DNA of 64,000 nt from Blattamonas nauphoetae (Eukaryota; Preaxostyla; Oxymonadida): contig JARBJD010000141.1 of NCBI GenBank assembly GCA_033064195.1, positions 117,101 to 181,100 of the forward strand. The letters are read 5' to 3'. The notes under the pieces are model-generated. The model worked only from the letters and a program-made list of their open reading frames with translations, ran no database searches and was not told the DNA's origin. Position numbers and translations under genes: made by a program. Of this stretch, positions 56,895-64,000 are shown one piece after another (position 1 is the stretch's first letter; each line of letters begins with the position of its first letter).

Positions 56895-58610
56895 TTAATA
56901 TCCTCTCTTCACTTCTTCATACGCTTCTTGGAGACGACGATCAATGACATATCGCACTCGTGGTTGTCCATTGTCAATCCAGAACAACCAGTATGACGCT
57001 TGATGTAATGCCAATATCGGTGGAGGTGGTCCTTCTTTCGTTGATGTGAAATATGGATCAAGTTCACCTTGATTGATTGGTGTTCCTCTGTAGACAATAT
57101 TGACTGATTCTGATGTCGAAATACCTTCTTCACCACCTGCGATTTCACTTCGATCAGTTGGAACCATGAAAGTGAAACTAGTAGCATCCGTTGCAGCTCT
57201 ACTTCTCACTCTTGTCCAGTCTTGTTCATTTTTGTGAAACGTGATGTGACGAGAAGCACAAATAGAATACTCAAACTCTTCAGTGGCAGAACAATCAATG
57301 AAATCACCATTTACCATCATCATTTGATAGAACTCTGGTGAAATCGTTGACATTGGGAAATTGGGAAAGTTGGATCCAAGCATTTCAAATTGACCAACGT
57401 AGTGAGGATTTCTGAAGACAGTACACTCATTTGGTCGTTCTGGGAACAAGCACATTAGATTCATGAGATTATTGAGTTTGATGCTGATGTTTGATCTCAC
57501 TCCCATGGCATTCGCTTTAGATTGGAACGATTGTGTGTCAATTCTTTCTGCTTTTAGAACATACAGAGTCTTTGTATAGGTCTTGATCAGTGATTGTTTC
57601 GTTGCATCTGTGATTTGATATCCGTAGCAAATCGAAGTGGCTTTATCCACTGATGAATTAAGAACAGTCGATGTGGATGACATGTACAAAGTCTTTGCAA
57701 CGACACTACCTGTGTTTTGACTCTCAAACATTTTGTATTGGTAAACTGGATTTCCGATTTGTGTAAACTCCTGTGTTACATTAGAGTAATCTCCGTTATG
57801 CATTATTTGCATTCGAGATTGACCTACTGTATTCATCGCATCATAACCACCAGCCGAATCATCAGTTGATCCTTGAATGTGTTTTCGAATAACAGTTGAT
57901 GGTCGAATGGGACAATACACAAGCGAATCAGTTGTTAAATGAAATCTCAAACGTAAATTACCAAAGATGGAATTGGGATACTGATCAAATGTACTCAGTG
58001 GTAGCAAGTTCACAAACGGAATCACCAGTGGAATTGTTCTTGTGATTGATGGGGGGAATGGCTTTTTATTTGTGTAAATGGGAGTATAGTAGAATCCACA
58101 CGCACTTGGATCCATGTTCTGAACATTTTCCCAAAGGCTGTAGCAATGCTTCATGTTGTTTTTCTCTTCTTGTGATTTGAAAGTGTGGTACAGAAATGAT
58201 TCATGAATGTGATTATTCTGAAGTGAGTTGTCAATGATGTTTCCTTGACTATCGACGAGTCTCATGTCTCGAATTGCATCTGATGATGATTTGAATCCGA
58301 AGAACATCCCGTACAATGAACCTTCTTCAATATAGTTGGTCTCCGAAGGCTTGGTAACCGAAACAGTAACCATAAGATCGATTCGCAAATGACTCTTCGA
58401 AAACTCTGTAACATCATGACCATCATAGGACAATGGAACTTCAATCTCGTCTCCAATTCTGCATGGCATAGGAGGATTTGTTGGATGGACTTCTTGAATT
58501 GAATACACGTGAGGTTCTGAATCCCATTGTTTTGGCATGTACGATTGCACTTCAATTTGCTCAATTAATGTCGATGTCGGCTTGGATTGATTTGATCTGA
58601 TACTTCTCAT
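56895..58610 (-). CDS. Major-capsid-like protein 2 (double-jelly-roll type, probable)
   Basis: A 571-residue protein paralogous to its upstream neighbour (58657-60525). Shared blocks in order: a G-x-E-I-x-V/I-P-L strand near residue 54, FFGFKSSSDAIRDMRLV near 108, KHCYSLWENVQNMD near 155, FGNLRLRFHL near 215, and a C-terminal YWLFWIDNGQPRVRY. Length and strand-rich composition fit the double-jelly-roll major capsid proteins of Polintons. The assignment is by pattern and context, not by a family-specific motif. TTTTTTATTTTT lies just before the ATG. The frame looks whole. Confidence 0.65.
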   Translation of the reverse strand: MRSIRSNQSKPTSTLIEQIEVQSYMPKQWDSEPHVYSIQEVHPTNPPMPCRIGDEIEVPLSYDGHDVTEFSKSHLRIDLMVTVSVTKPSETNYIEEGSLYGMFFGFKSSSDAIRDMRLVDSQGNIIDNSLQNNHIHESFLYHTFKSQEEKNNMKHCYSLWENVQNMDPSACGFYYTPIYTNKKPFPPSITRTIPLVIPFVNLLPLSTFDQYPNSIFGNLRLRFHLTTDSLVYCPIRPSTVIRKHIQGSTDDSAGGYDAMNTVGQSRMQIMHNGDYSNVTQEFTQIGNPVYQYKMFESQNTGSVVAKTLYMSSTSTVLNSSVDKATSICYGYQITDATKQSLIKTYTKTLYVLKAERIDTQSFQSKANAMGVRSNISIKLNNLMNLMCLFPERPNECTVFRNPHYVGQFEMLGSNFPNFPMSTISPEFYQMMMVNGDFIDCSATEEFEYSICASRHITFHKNEQDWTRVRSRAATDATSFTFMVPTDRSEIAGGEEGISTSESVNIVYRGTPINQGELDPYFTSTKEGPPPPILALHQASYWLFWIDNGQPRVRYVIDRRLQEAYEEVKRGY

Positions 58611-58656
58611 TTATAGAAAAATAAAAAATACAATATCATTATTTTCTTTTACAGTT

Positions 58657-60525
58657 TTATGATTTCATTATTCCAAGTTCCTTGTGTAATGCTTTCAGTG
58701 TGTGATTTGGATAGTACTCAACTTTTGGTTCACCATTGCTGTATCGAAGTACCCACCATGTGGTGGCAGTTGTTGCTAGAACCGGTGCTGGAGGATGAGT
58801 AAATGTTGTCATATCATCACCACTTTGACTTGGATTGTAAACATTGTAGTATGTGTCAATATTACCTTGATATATTGGTTGAGATCTCAAAGTGACCGGA
58901 ACATTCTGACCTCTGGAACTGATCGAATCATTACAGTTTGTTGGACATCCACTTCGTTGTGTTGAAAAGCATAATAGGAAGTCAGAATTGTCATGAATTG
59001 GTCGCACTCTTGTCATTGTTTCATTTGGATAATTCTGATCACCAGTGAGTTTCTCTTGAACGAGAGAATCTGTAAGTGATCGCTCCAAATCATCTGGAAC
59101 AGTAAGGTATGAATCAAGATTGAGAGTCGACAATGCAAACTGATAGAAACGAGCTCCAATAGTTGTAGTCGGTTGTTCTGGATAGTATTTGTTGAGGAGA
59201 TTCACTTGGATATTCTTCTGCATTGGATTATGGAAACATGTGACTTCATTATCATAGTGACGGAAGAGAAGCATGATGTCCTTGGCATTAACGAGAACCA
59301 TTTGCTGAGTACAATCAATTCCTGTTGCCGTTGGTGTCTTCTGAAATGGATAGAATGAGATCTTTTCAGCTGGAATTGTTCCAGGACGATCCTGATACAT
59401 CTCCCTTAGATTCTCTTTCGCAATTTCTTTCATTTTGTATCCAGAACTCATGCAATACACATCGTCAATGCGATAATCCACAATGTTCAATGAGATATAT
59501 TGATCCTCGTATTCTGGTTCTGTATCTAATTCACCATTTTGAAGATACAAAATGTCTTGACAAACTGATGGTTGTAGAAATGATTGACCAATCTGAACGA
59601 AATTCTTTGTGCATGAGGTGACGAGATTGTCCAGAAAGAATGGACGATGTTGAATACAATTGAGAATTGATGCTTTAATAATTGGTGCTGCTGCTGTTCC
59701 CTTAACAAGTGATGATAATGTATTCTTCAGTGTCAGTTCAGGATTCACAGGACAACAAACGAATGCATCTTCATTGATGTGAACGCTCAGTTTCAAATCT
59801 CCAAAGAGACATCTTGGATAGTCAGTCATACCTGAGAATATCAATAGATCTTCAAGATTGATTGACACTCGAATTGGGACATCAATAGTGTCTTTGACCA
59901 CTGCACTCCAATTCGTTGTTGTGAAATCGGACAATGGAATATACACACCAGCAACCGATTCATCATGATTCCATGCATTCTGCCAAGGTGTGTGACAATG
60001 TTTTCGATTCTCTAATTGACTCTTCGGTTTGATCATGTTGTAGATGTGAGACTCCATTGAGACATCATTTGTTGTCGTGCTGATGATTCTCTGATTGTTG
60101 TGAAGAACAGTTAGGTCACGAAAGATTGATGCTGAATGCTTGAGTCCAACGAAAATGAATATTCTCTCATTCATGTACGATCCAACTTTGCCTGAAGTTG
60201 TTTGCCAATTATTGAGTTTCAATGTTACTGTCATGGTGAACGTAATGAATGAATCATCAATTTGACAAATGTCCTGATTACCAGTAAGTGGAATGATGAT
60301 TTCTTGTCCTTTGTAGAATCGTGAGTTCTCAGATGGTTTCAATTCCTGTATCGAAGTACTGTGAGCTCCATCATTCATGAGGTAATTGATGTGATGTTCA
60401 GACATGAGTTGTTGTTGAATTTGACCAATATCATCTCTTGTGTACTTGATTGATCCAGTTGTATTTCCAGTCAATGATGTTGCTCCAGTTCTTTTGTTTG
60501 TCAGATGTGTAATGTGTGAATTCAT
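58657..60525 (-). CDS. Major-capsid-like protein 1 (double-jelly-roll type, probable)
   Basis: A 622-residue protein, the larger of two tandem paralogues. Blocks: YKGQEIIIPL near 93, FVGLKHSASIFRDLTVL near 148, RKHCHTPWQNAWNHDES near 195, a second-barrel segment with FGDLKLSVHINEDAF near 264, and WWVLRYSNGEPKVEY at the end. Capsid subunits of this type form the pseudo-hexameric capsomers of Polinton-related particles. The pair may supply two capsomer types or reflect functional divergence. The frame looks whole, and the T-rich promoter motif precedes the ATG. Confidence 0.68.
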   Translation of the reverse strand: MNSHITHLTNKRTGATSLTGNTTGSIKYTRDDIGQIQQQLMSEHHINYLMNDGAHSTSIQELKPSENSRFYKGQEIIIPLTGNQDICQIDDSFITFTMTVTLKLNNWQTTSGKVGSYMNERIFIFVGLKHSASIFRDLTVLHNNQRIISTTTNDVSMESHIYNMIKPKSQLENRKHCHTPWQNAWNHDESVAGVYIPLSDFTTTNWSAVVKDTIDVPIRVSINLEDLLIFSGMTDYPRCLFGDLKLSVHINEDAFVCCPVNPELTLKNTLSSLVKGTAAAPIIKASILNCIQHRPFFLDNLVTSCTKNFVQIGQSFLQPSVCQDILYLQNGELDTEPEYEDQYISLNIVDYRIDDVYCMSSGYKMKEIAKENLREMYQDRPGTIPAEKISFYPFQKTPTATGIDCTQQMVLVNAKDIMLLFRHYDNEVTCFHNPMQKNIQVNLLNKYYPEQPTTTIGARFYQFALSTLNLDSYLTVPDDLERSLTDSLVQEKLTGDQNYPNETMTRVRPIHDNSDFLLCFSTQRSGCPTNCNDSISSRGQNVPVTLRSQPIYQGNIDTYYNVYNPSQSGDDMTTFTHPPAPVLATTATTWWVLRYSNGEPKVEYYPNHTLKALHKELGIMKS

Positions 60526-60554
60526 TTTATCAAAAATAAAAAAAACAATAATGC

Positions 60555-60857
60555 TTATTTCTTTTTCAGTTTCTTCTTCTTTGCTTTCGGCTTCAGCTTT
60601 TCTTCCAATCTCAGTATTTCACCTCTGAGCTTATTCGCAGCTGCTGTGTTTCCTTCATTCATTGCTTGCTCATACTGAGCCATCTTTTCTGCATGGATTT
60701 GTTGATCCGATTTAACATCTGGAATCATTTCAACACCTGTCTGTGCAACCTTCGAAATCAGTGGTCCAACGAAGGGAATGAGATTCAGAAATGGTGCTCC
60801 AACTCTGAGGATATTTTTTCCGACTGCTGCTAATTTTGACAACCAACCTGGTGCCAT
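60555..60857 (-). CDS. Small hydrophobic virion-type protein, MAPG family 1
   Basis: A 100-residue protein beginning MAPGWLSKLAAVGKNILRVG. A hydrophobic helix with glycine follows (FLNLIPFVGPLISKVAQTG), then a charged coiled-coil and a Lys-rich tail (KAKKKKLKKK). The layout resembles small membrane-active or core proteins of adeno-like and Polinton particles, which is an analogy only. Shares its first residues and promoter with the next gene upstream. Confidence 0.6.
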   Translation of the reverse strand: MAPGWLSKLAAVGKNILRVGAPFLNLIPFVGPLISKVAQTGVEMIPDVKSDQQIHAEKMAQYEQAMNEGNTAAANKLRGEILRLEEKLKPKAKKKKLKKK

Positions 60858-60891
60858 TTATGTAAAAATAAAAAACTGGATTTACATTTCT

Positions 60892-61239
60892 TTAAAGACC
60901 TTTGAATTGAATCTTGGTATTTGACGATTGGGGTATATCATCGTTTGAATACCGTGCATTTCGTGGAGGTTCATAATCTCTCACCCTGTGAGGGTTCGAA
61001 GCCTCTGGCGAGACAATCATCTGTTGTTGTGGAGCTCGATTGATTGCTTTGTTCTGTTGGTATACATCCATCATTCCGCCTAAGCCACTGAGTATTCCTC
61101 CTGCTGTTTGTCCAAACTTGTTGTTTGTCTGTGAGAGGAGCCCACCTCCAACCTGAAGCAGTGATGGAGCAAGCGGTTTGATGAATTGAAAGAACTGTTT
61201 GCCAATATTTTTGAGTTTGTTGAAACTTCCTGGTGCCAT
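60892..61239 (-). CDS. Small hydrophobic virion-type protein, MAPG family 2
   Basis: A 115-residue protein beginning MAPGSFNKLKNIGKQFFQF. A Gly-rich hydrophobic stretch follows (LLQVGGGLLSQ, GGILSGLGGMM), then a Gln/Arg/Pro-rich soluble C-terminal half. Its N-terminus and the 20 nt before the ATG are nearly identical to the 60857 gene, which suggests duplication and co-expression. Possible minor capsid or membrane-active factor; no family recognised. Confidence 0.6.
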   Translation of the reverse strand: MAPGSFNKLKNIGKQFFQFIKPLAPSLLQVGGGLLSQTNNKFGQTAGGILSGLGGMMDVYQQNKAINRAPQQQMIVSPEASNPHRVRDYEPPRNARYSNDDIPQSSNTKIQFKGL

Positions 61240-61275
61240 TTATGTAAAAATAAAAAATACAATTCATTAATTTTT

Positions 61276-61863
61276 CTAACGAGGAATTGCCTTTGTCAAT
61301 GAAATTCCATAATTGAGTATAGTGTTGTATGCTTCGTTGAAGGCAATGCTCATATCTTTTCCACCAACAAGAATCTTGAAAATTGTTCGAAAGATTGGTA
61401 GATTATTCAGACATAGACACTTGTCAGACAAATCATCCAGTTCGATCACCACATCATTGATTCCAGTGAGTGTAGCAATCAGTGCACATAAATCACTTTG
61501 GTTTGTGATCAGTTTCTTCGATGGTTCAATGAGATTATTCAGTAGTTTCTTTTCACAAGCAAATGCATTCTTGTAAACAAGCAATAATTGATCTTTGAAT
61601 GCTGCAATGTTGGATGTGTACTCACGAAGTGGGATTGAACGACTTTGGATTGGTGCAGATGGGTAGATCTCAAGTGGTGGTGGATCATACGTTCCTGGAA
61701 CATTGTCTAGTTCGACATTCGCGCATTGTTCATTTCGATCTTCGAGTTTTGATCTTCCAGAAGTTGATCCTTTATTATCGATGATCACATTGTTGGTGAT
61801 TGACGTTGGAACTGAAGAAGAACTTGTGTGTTTCGTAAATTGACAACTTAGAATTGGCTGCAT
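61276..61863 (-). CDS. Unknown protein of the Polinton-like element, 195 aa
   Basis: I use the ATG at 61863 rather than the GTG three bases upstream. The first 60 residues are polar and probably disordered. A PPPLEIYPSAP linker follows, then a helical C-terminal domain (FKDQLLLVYKNAFACEKKLLNN onward) with NDVVIELDDLSDKCLCLNN. It ends in SLTKAIPR. It sits at the promoter-proximal end of the capsid block. The upstream T-rich motif is present. No family recognised. Confidence 0.55.
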   Translation of the reverse strand: MQPILSCQFTKHTSSSSVPTSITNNVIIDNKGSTSGRSKLEDRNEQCANVELDNVPGTYDPPPLEIYPSAPIQSRSIPLREYTSNIAAFKDQLLLVYKNAFACEKKLLNNLIEPSKKLITNQSDLCALIATLTGINDVVIELDDLSDKCLCLNNLPIFRTIFKILVGGKDMSIAFNEAYNTILNYGISLTKAIPR

Positions 61864-61903
61864 CACTTTCTATAAAAATAAAAAATATATATTTATGTTT
61901 TTA

Positions 61904-62498
61904 TAGTGGCGTCACCAATACGTTCCATGTCAACAATTCGTGCTTTTTTCTGGAATTATCACTTTTGGTCAAACTAAGAAAAAAATAAAATTTTAGAATT
62001 TTCCTCCCACTGGATCCCGAGAAAACCTCAAAATACGTTATACAGTGAAACGCCACACATTTTTCAAACTTTTGACGGTCATTTTTCCATAACCAGACAT
62101 CCGTTTGAGACCGAAGAAAAAACATTATTTTCGTAAATATATCGATAAAAGACGCACAAAAAAATAAAAAAATTTTTCCCATAATATTTTGTTGAGCGAA
62201 AAATTGCGTTTTTTCACATCTTCCCAGATACCCATAATTTTTTTCTAATTTTTTTTTCAAAAATTTATATCTCCAAATAAACGAGTCTACAAAAAATTTC
62301 ATCAAAATCGGTTCAGTGGTTGTGAAGATATGACAAGAACAGTTTAAAAAAGTGGCCAAAAAGAGCTATTGTGAGGTTTCCTCGGGATCCATTGGGAGGA
62401 AAATTCTAAAATTTTATTTTTTTCTTAGTTTGACCAAAAGTGATAATTCCAGAAAAAAGCACGAATTGTTGACTTGGAACGTATTGGTGACGCCACTA
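61904..62498. mobile_element. MITE, 595 bp, 133-bp inverted repeats, TTA target duplication
   Basis: Begins TAGTGGCGTCACCAATACG and ends with the inverted match. The arms (61904-62036 and 62366-62498) differ at only about four positions. TTA is found on each side (61901-61903, 62499-62501), a PIF/Harbinger-like target, though a TA target with the outer bases as flank cannot be excluded. The right-hand TTA is the TAA stop codon of the minus-strand gene at 62499, so the insertion leaves that gene's end unchanged. It has no coding capacity of its own. Confidence 0.82.
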
Positions 62499-63450
62499 TT
62501 AATCACTCATATCTTTCTCCAAGTGTGCGAATCGAGTATATTCAGGCATATGTCCTGTTTGGAATCTATTGATATCTCCCGTTCTTGTTCGGTACGCTAC
62601 AGTTGTCTGTTCGTTCACAAATGTTGAGATGTTTGCTGAATAACGACCAAGGAAAGTTTGCAAATCTTCTGTTTTTGTGATGATTTCGAGGAACTGGGGA
62701 TGAATTTGTTCCTTAAACGCTTTTCTTGCTTTCGTCCTCTGATGATCTGGATTTGAACTGATGAAACCTTCAACATAGTCTTCAAGCCACTGATCCCACA
62801 TCTTTGATGCAATCTTGGATTGAATGGAATTGAAAACCATATTGTCCAACACATTTTTGCTGAGATCTGCTGGTTGATCTCGACTGGCTCGATACACCTT
62901 CAAAACATTAGTCATGAATTCACCAACTGCTTTCTTCATTATTGCATAAGGTTGTTGTGATCGTTGTGCTTGCATTTCTTGGTAGTTGACTTCACGATAG
63001 TTTCCTGGTAAATCGTAAGTTCCAGTTTGAGGAAGTTGTTGTGTGCAGCTTTGATTCTTCTTCCATGATCTTGACGAAATGATGAGTATGGAGTTTGTCT
63101 TCGCATATCTGGTGTTGGATTCATGGAATAGTACGTCCTCGACGACAGGTCGACTGTTGTATGATGCAAGCATGAAACCATTCGCTGCAACCAGATCTCC
63201 ATTGTCTTTGTCGTAGACCATCACATCAGGAACTTTCCATGTTTTTCCATCTGAACCGTCAATTTTGTCCAGTCCTTTCAATGTATTCCAAAGCTGATGG
63301 AACACTACTGAGTGCAGAATTGAATTTGGTGCGAATGTCATCATCAGCATAGATTCTTTTCATTGCATCCAAAGCCCCTGATCATATCTCATTTTTGGTT
63401 TCTTCGCTGGTGCTTTTCTCTTTGCGGGAATGTATTGTATCTTCGACATC
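62499..63450 (-). CDS. Unknown protein gene of the Polinton-like element (looks broken)
   Basis: A minus-strand coding region whose largest frame encodes about 283 residues. It includes KVPDVMVYDKDNGDLVAANG, a helical middle (VGEFMTNVLKVYRASRDQ), and the C-terminal GRYSANISTFVNEQ and HMPEYTRFAHLEKDMSD. Coding sequence extends upstream to a basic N-terminus starting at the ATG at 63450, where the T-rich promoter motif is found. The gene looks broken, with about one break. It is divergent from the packaging ATPase gene. A minor virion protein is possible; no family recognised. Confidence 0.5.
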
Positions 63451-63506
63451 GTGTTTTCATACAAATAAAAATCCAAAACTATATTTTAATTAGAGAGAAA
63501 TCATAA
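63451..63506. promoter_or_regulatory. Divergent promoter between packaging ATPase and minus-strand gene
   Basis: Only 56 bp separate the two starts. The leftward gene has GGATTTTTATTTGTATGAAA just upstream, a version of the T-rich motif shared by the capsid-block genes. The rightward gene has an AT-rich ATATTTTAATTAG instead. This difference may separate early from late expression (inference). Confidence 0.5.
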
Positions 63507-64000
63507 ATGAAAAGAACGAATTCCATTCTGAGGGCACAGCCCGTATCTTCAACAACAAAACCTTTGGTTTCGCGGAGGGTGGAACCCTCTTCGCTTACAG
63601 CATACGTGAATGCAAAACTGAGTGAAGCATCTAGTAGGAATGTTTCTCATGAAGTTCAATCACACATACATCCAGACCTAAATTTCAATCGCAACAGTGT
63701 GAATGTCCTCGTTGGAAACAGAGGAAGTGGAAAGACATTCAATGCTCTTCGAGAGGTTGCCAAGCTACAGAATGTTCAGGTTCGGAATGAACTATTCCAT
63801 TTGTTTGTCTTCGTCACTGATAAGAACATTGATCCTCCATTCGACAAATTCAAACCAATACTGAACGTTCCTTTTGTGAAAGTCAAATATGAAGATGCTC
63901 TTCCATTTCTGTTGGAACTCTCTGAATCAAAAGCAGCCTATGAAGAGATCATAGACAACCAGTGGCAAGATCGCATTACTGATGAGTGTCGAGATGAACC
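63507..64000 (+). CDS. Packaging ATPase, FtsK/HerA (A32-like) family, 5' part
   Basis: Starts at the ATG at 63507 and is open for 164 codons to the window edge. A basic, disordered leader of about 55 residues is followed by FNRNSVNVLVGNRGSGKTF. GNRGSGKT is a clear Walker A loop, placed as in the A32-type genome-packaging ATPases of Polintons, adintoviruses and giant viruses. These ATPases pump the element's DNA into preformed particles. The Walker B motif lies beyond the window. It is transcribed away from the capsid block across a 56-bp gap. Confidence 0.8.
   Translation, partial: MKRTNSILRAQPVSSTTKPLVSRRVEPSSLTAYVNAKLSEASSRNVSHEVQSHIHPDLNFNRNSVNVLVGNRGSGKTFNALREVAKLQNVQVRNELFHLFVFVTDKNIDPPFDKFKPILNVPFVKVKYEDALPFLLELSESKAAYEEIIDNQWQDRITDECRDE

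Larger units (their letters stand above)
49690..64000. mobile_element. Polinton-like (virus-like) element, left part, continuing past the window
   Basis: A block of genes with the virion-morphogenesis set of Polintons and Polinton-like viruses: two paralogous major-capsid-like proteins, small hydrophobic virion-type proteins and an FtsK/HerA-type packaging ATPase. Gene starts share an upstream TTTTTTATTTTT motif. Base composition is more AT-rich than in host genes. The polymerase, integrase and protease are not in the window and may lie to the right. The left terminal repeat was not identified, so the boundary near 49.69 kb is an estimate. The element holds a hAT-like insertion (51754-55208) and a MITE (61904-62498). 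Most genes look whole, and about one of them looks broken. Confidence 0.75.

Overview
The window reads as nuclear DNA of an anaerobic flagellated protist, most likely an oxymonad close to Blattamonas. This is inference from remembered protein families. The signs are long single-exon genes beside genes with very short GT-AG introns (one of 56 nt is resolved at single-base level), standard stop codons, giant surface beta-helix proteins of the Pmp-like kind, and a large lineage-specific family of about 355-residue proteins. No rRNA gene, CRISPR array or bacterial-type operon is seen.

Layout. 1-26.7 kb is a cluster of that ~355-residue family: starts on the minus strand at 2546, 4913, 7451, 22502 and 25107 and on the plus strand at 25335, a left-edge start at 12, and an isolated member at 44422-45447. 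Most carry a shared ~300-450 bp 3' flank, and all have a GATC motif 13-15 nt before the start codon. A further member is split by a 7.0 kb Mutator-like transposon (8069-15082, 9-bp target duplication). That element carries a MULE transposase and, divergent from it, a multi-exon OSCA/TMEM63-type channel gene. The transposase gene is itself interrupted by a 1.4 kb hAT-like element (11442-12876, 8-bp target duplication). A multi-exon TLDc-domain gene follows (16709-20753).

26.7-43.2 kb holds two beta-helix surface-receptor loci. The first is a 1882-residue type I membrane protein. The second looks like one very large gene (signal-peptide part 32697-34199, remainder 34690-43194) split by about 490 bp of AT-rich DNA. 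It ends in a membrane helix plus a kinase-like domain without catalytic motifs, and holds an almost perfect 861-bp in-frame repeat. Two ~859-bp MITEs of one family lie at 4939 and 43391.

45.5-49.7 kb is a DIRS-like tyrosine-recombinase retrotransposon fossil. From about 49.7 kb to the right edge is a Polinton-like (virus-like) element. Its morphogenesis block has two paralogous major-capsid-like genes, two small MAPG-starting hydrophobic proteins, several unknown virion-type genes, and a packaging ATPase running off the edge. Its left part holds two related small proteins, two tRNA-like promoters, an array of hairpin repeats, and three copies of a ~280-nt sequence whose stems vary while still pairing, which I read as an undescribed structured RNA. 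One RNA copy is split by a 3.45 kb hAT-like element (51754-55208, 8-bp target duplication) that carries a multi-exon, possibly Sec61-alpha-like gene. A 595-bp MITE with 133-bp inverted repeats sits exactly at the stop codon of a Polinton-like gene.

How it fits together: the window is an accessory, repeat-rich region where gene-family expansion, surface-receptor diversification and several layers of nested transposition are superimposed. The strongest novelty candidate is the structured RNA with its hairpin array, tRNA-like promoters and paired proteins. The next is the transposons that carry intron-containing membrane-protein genes.
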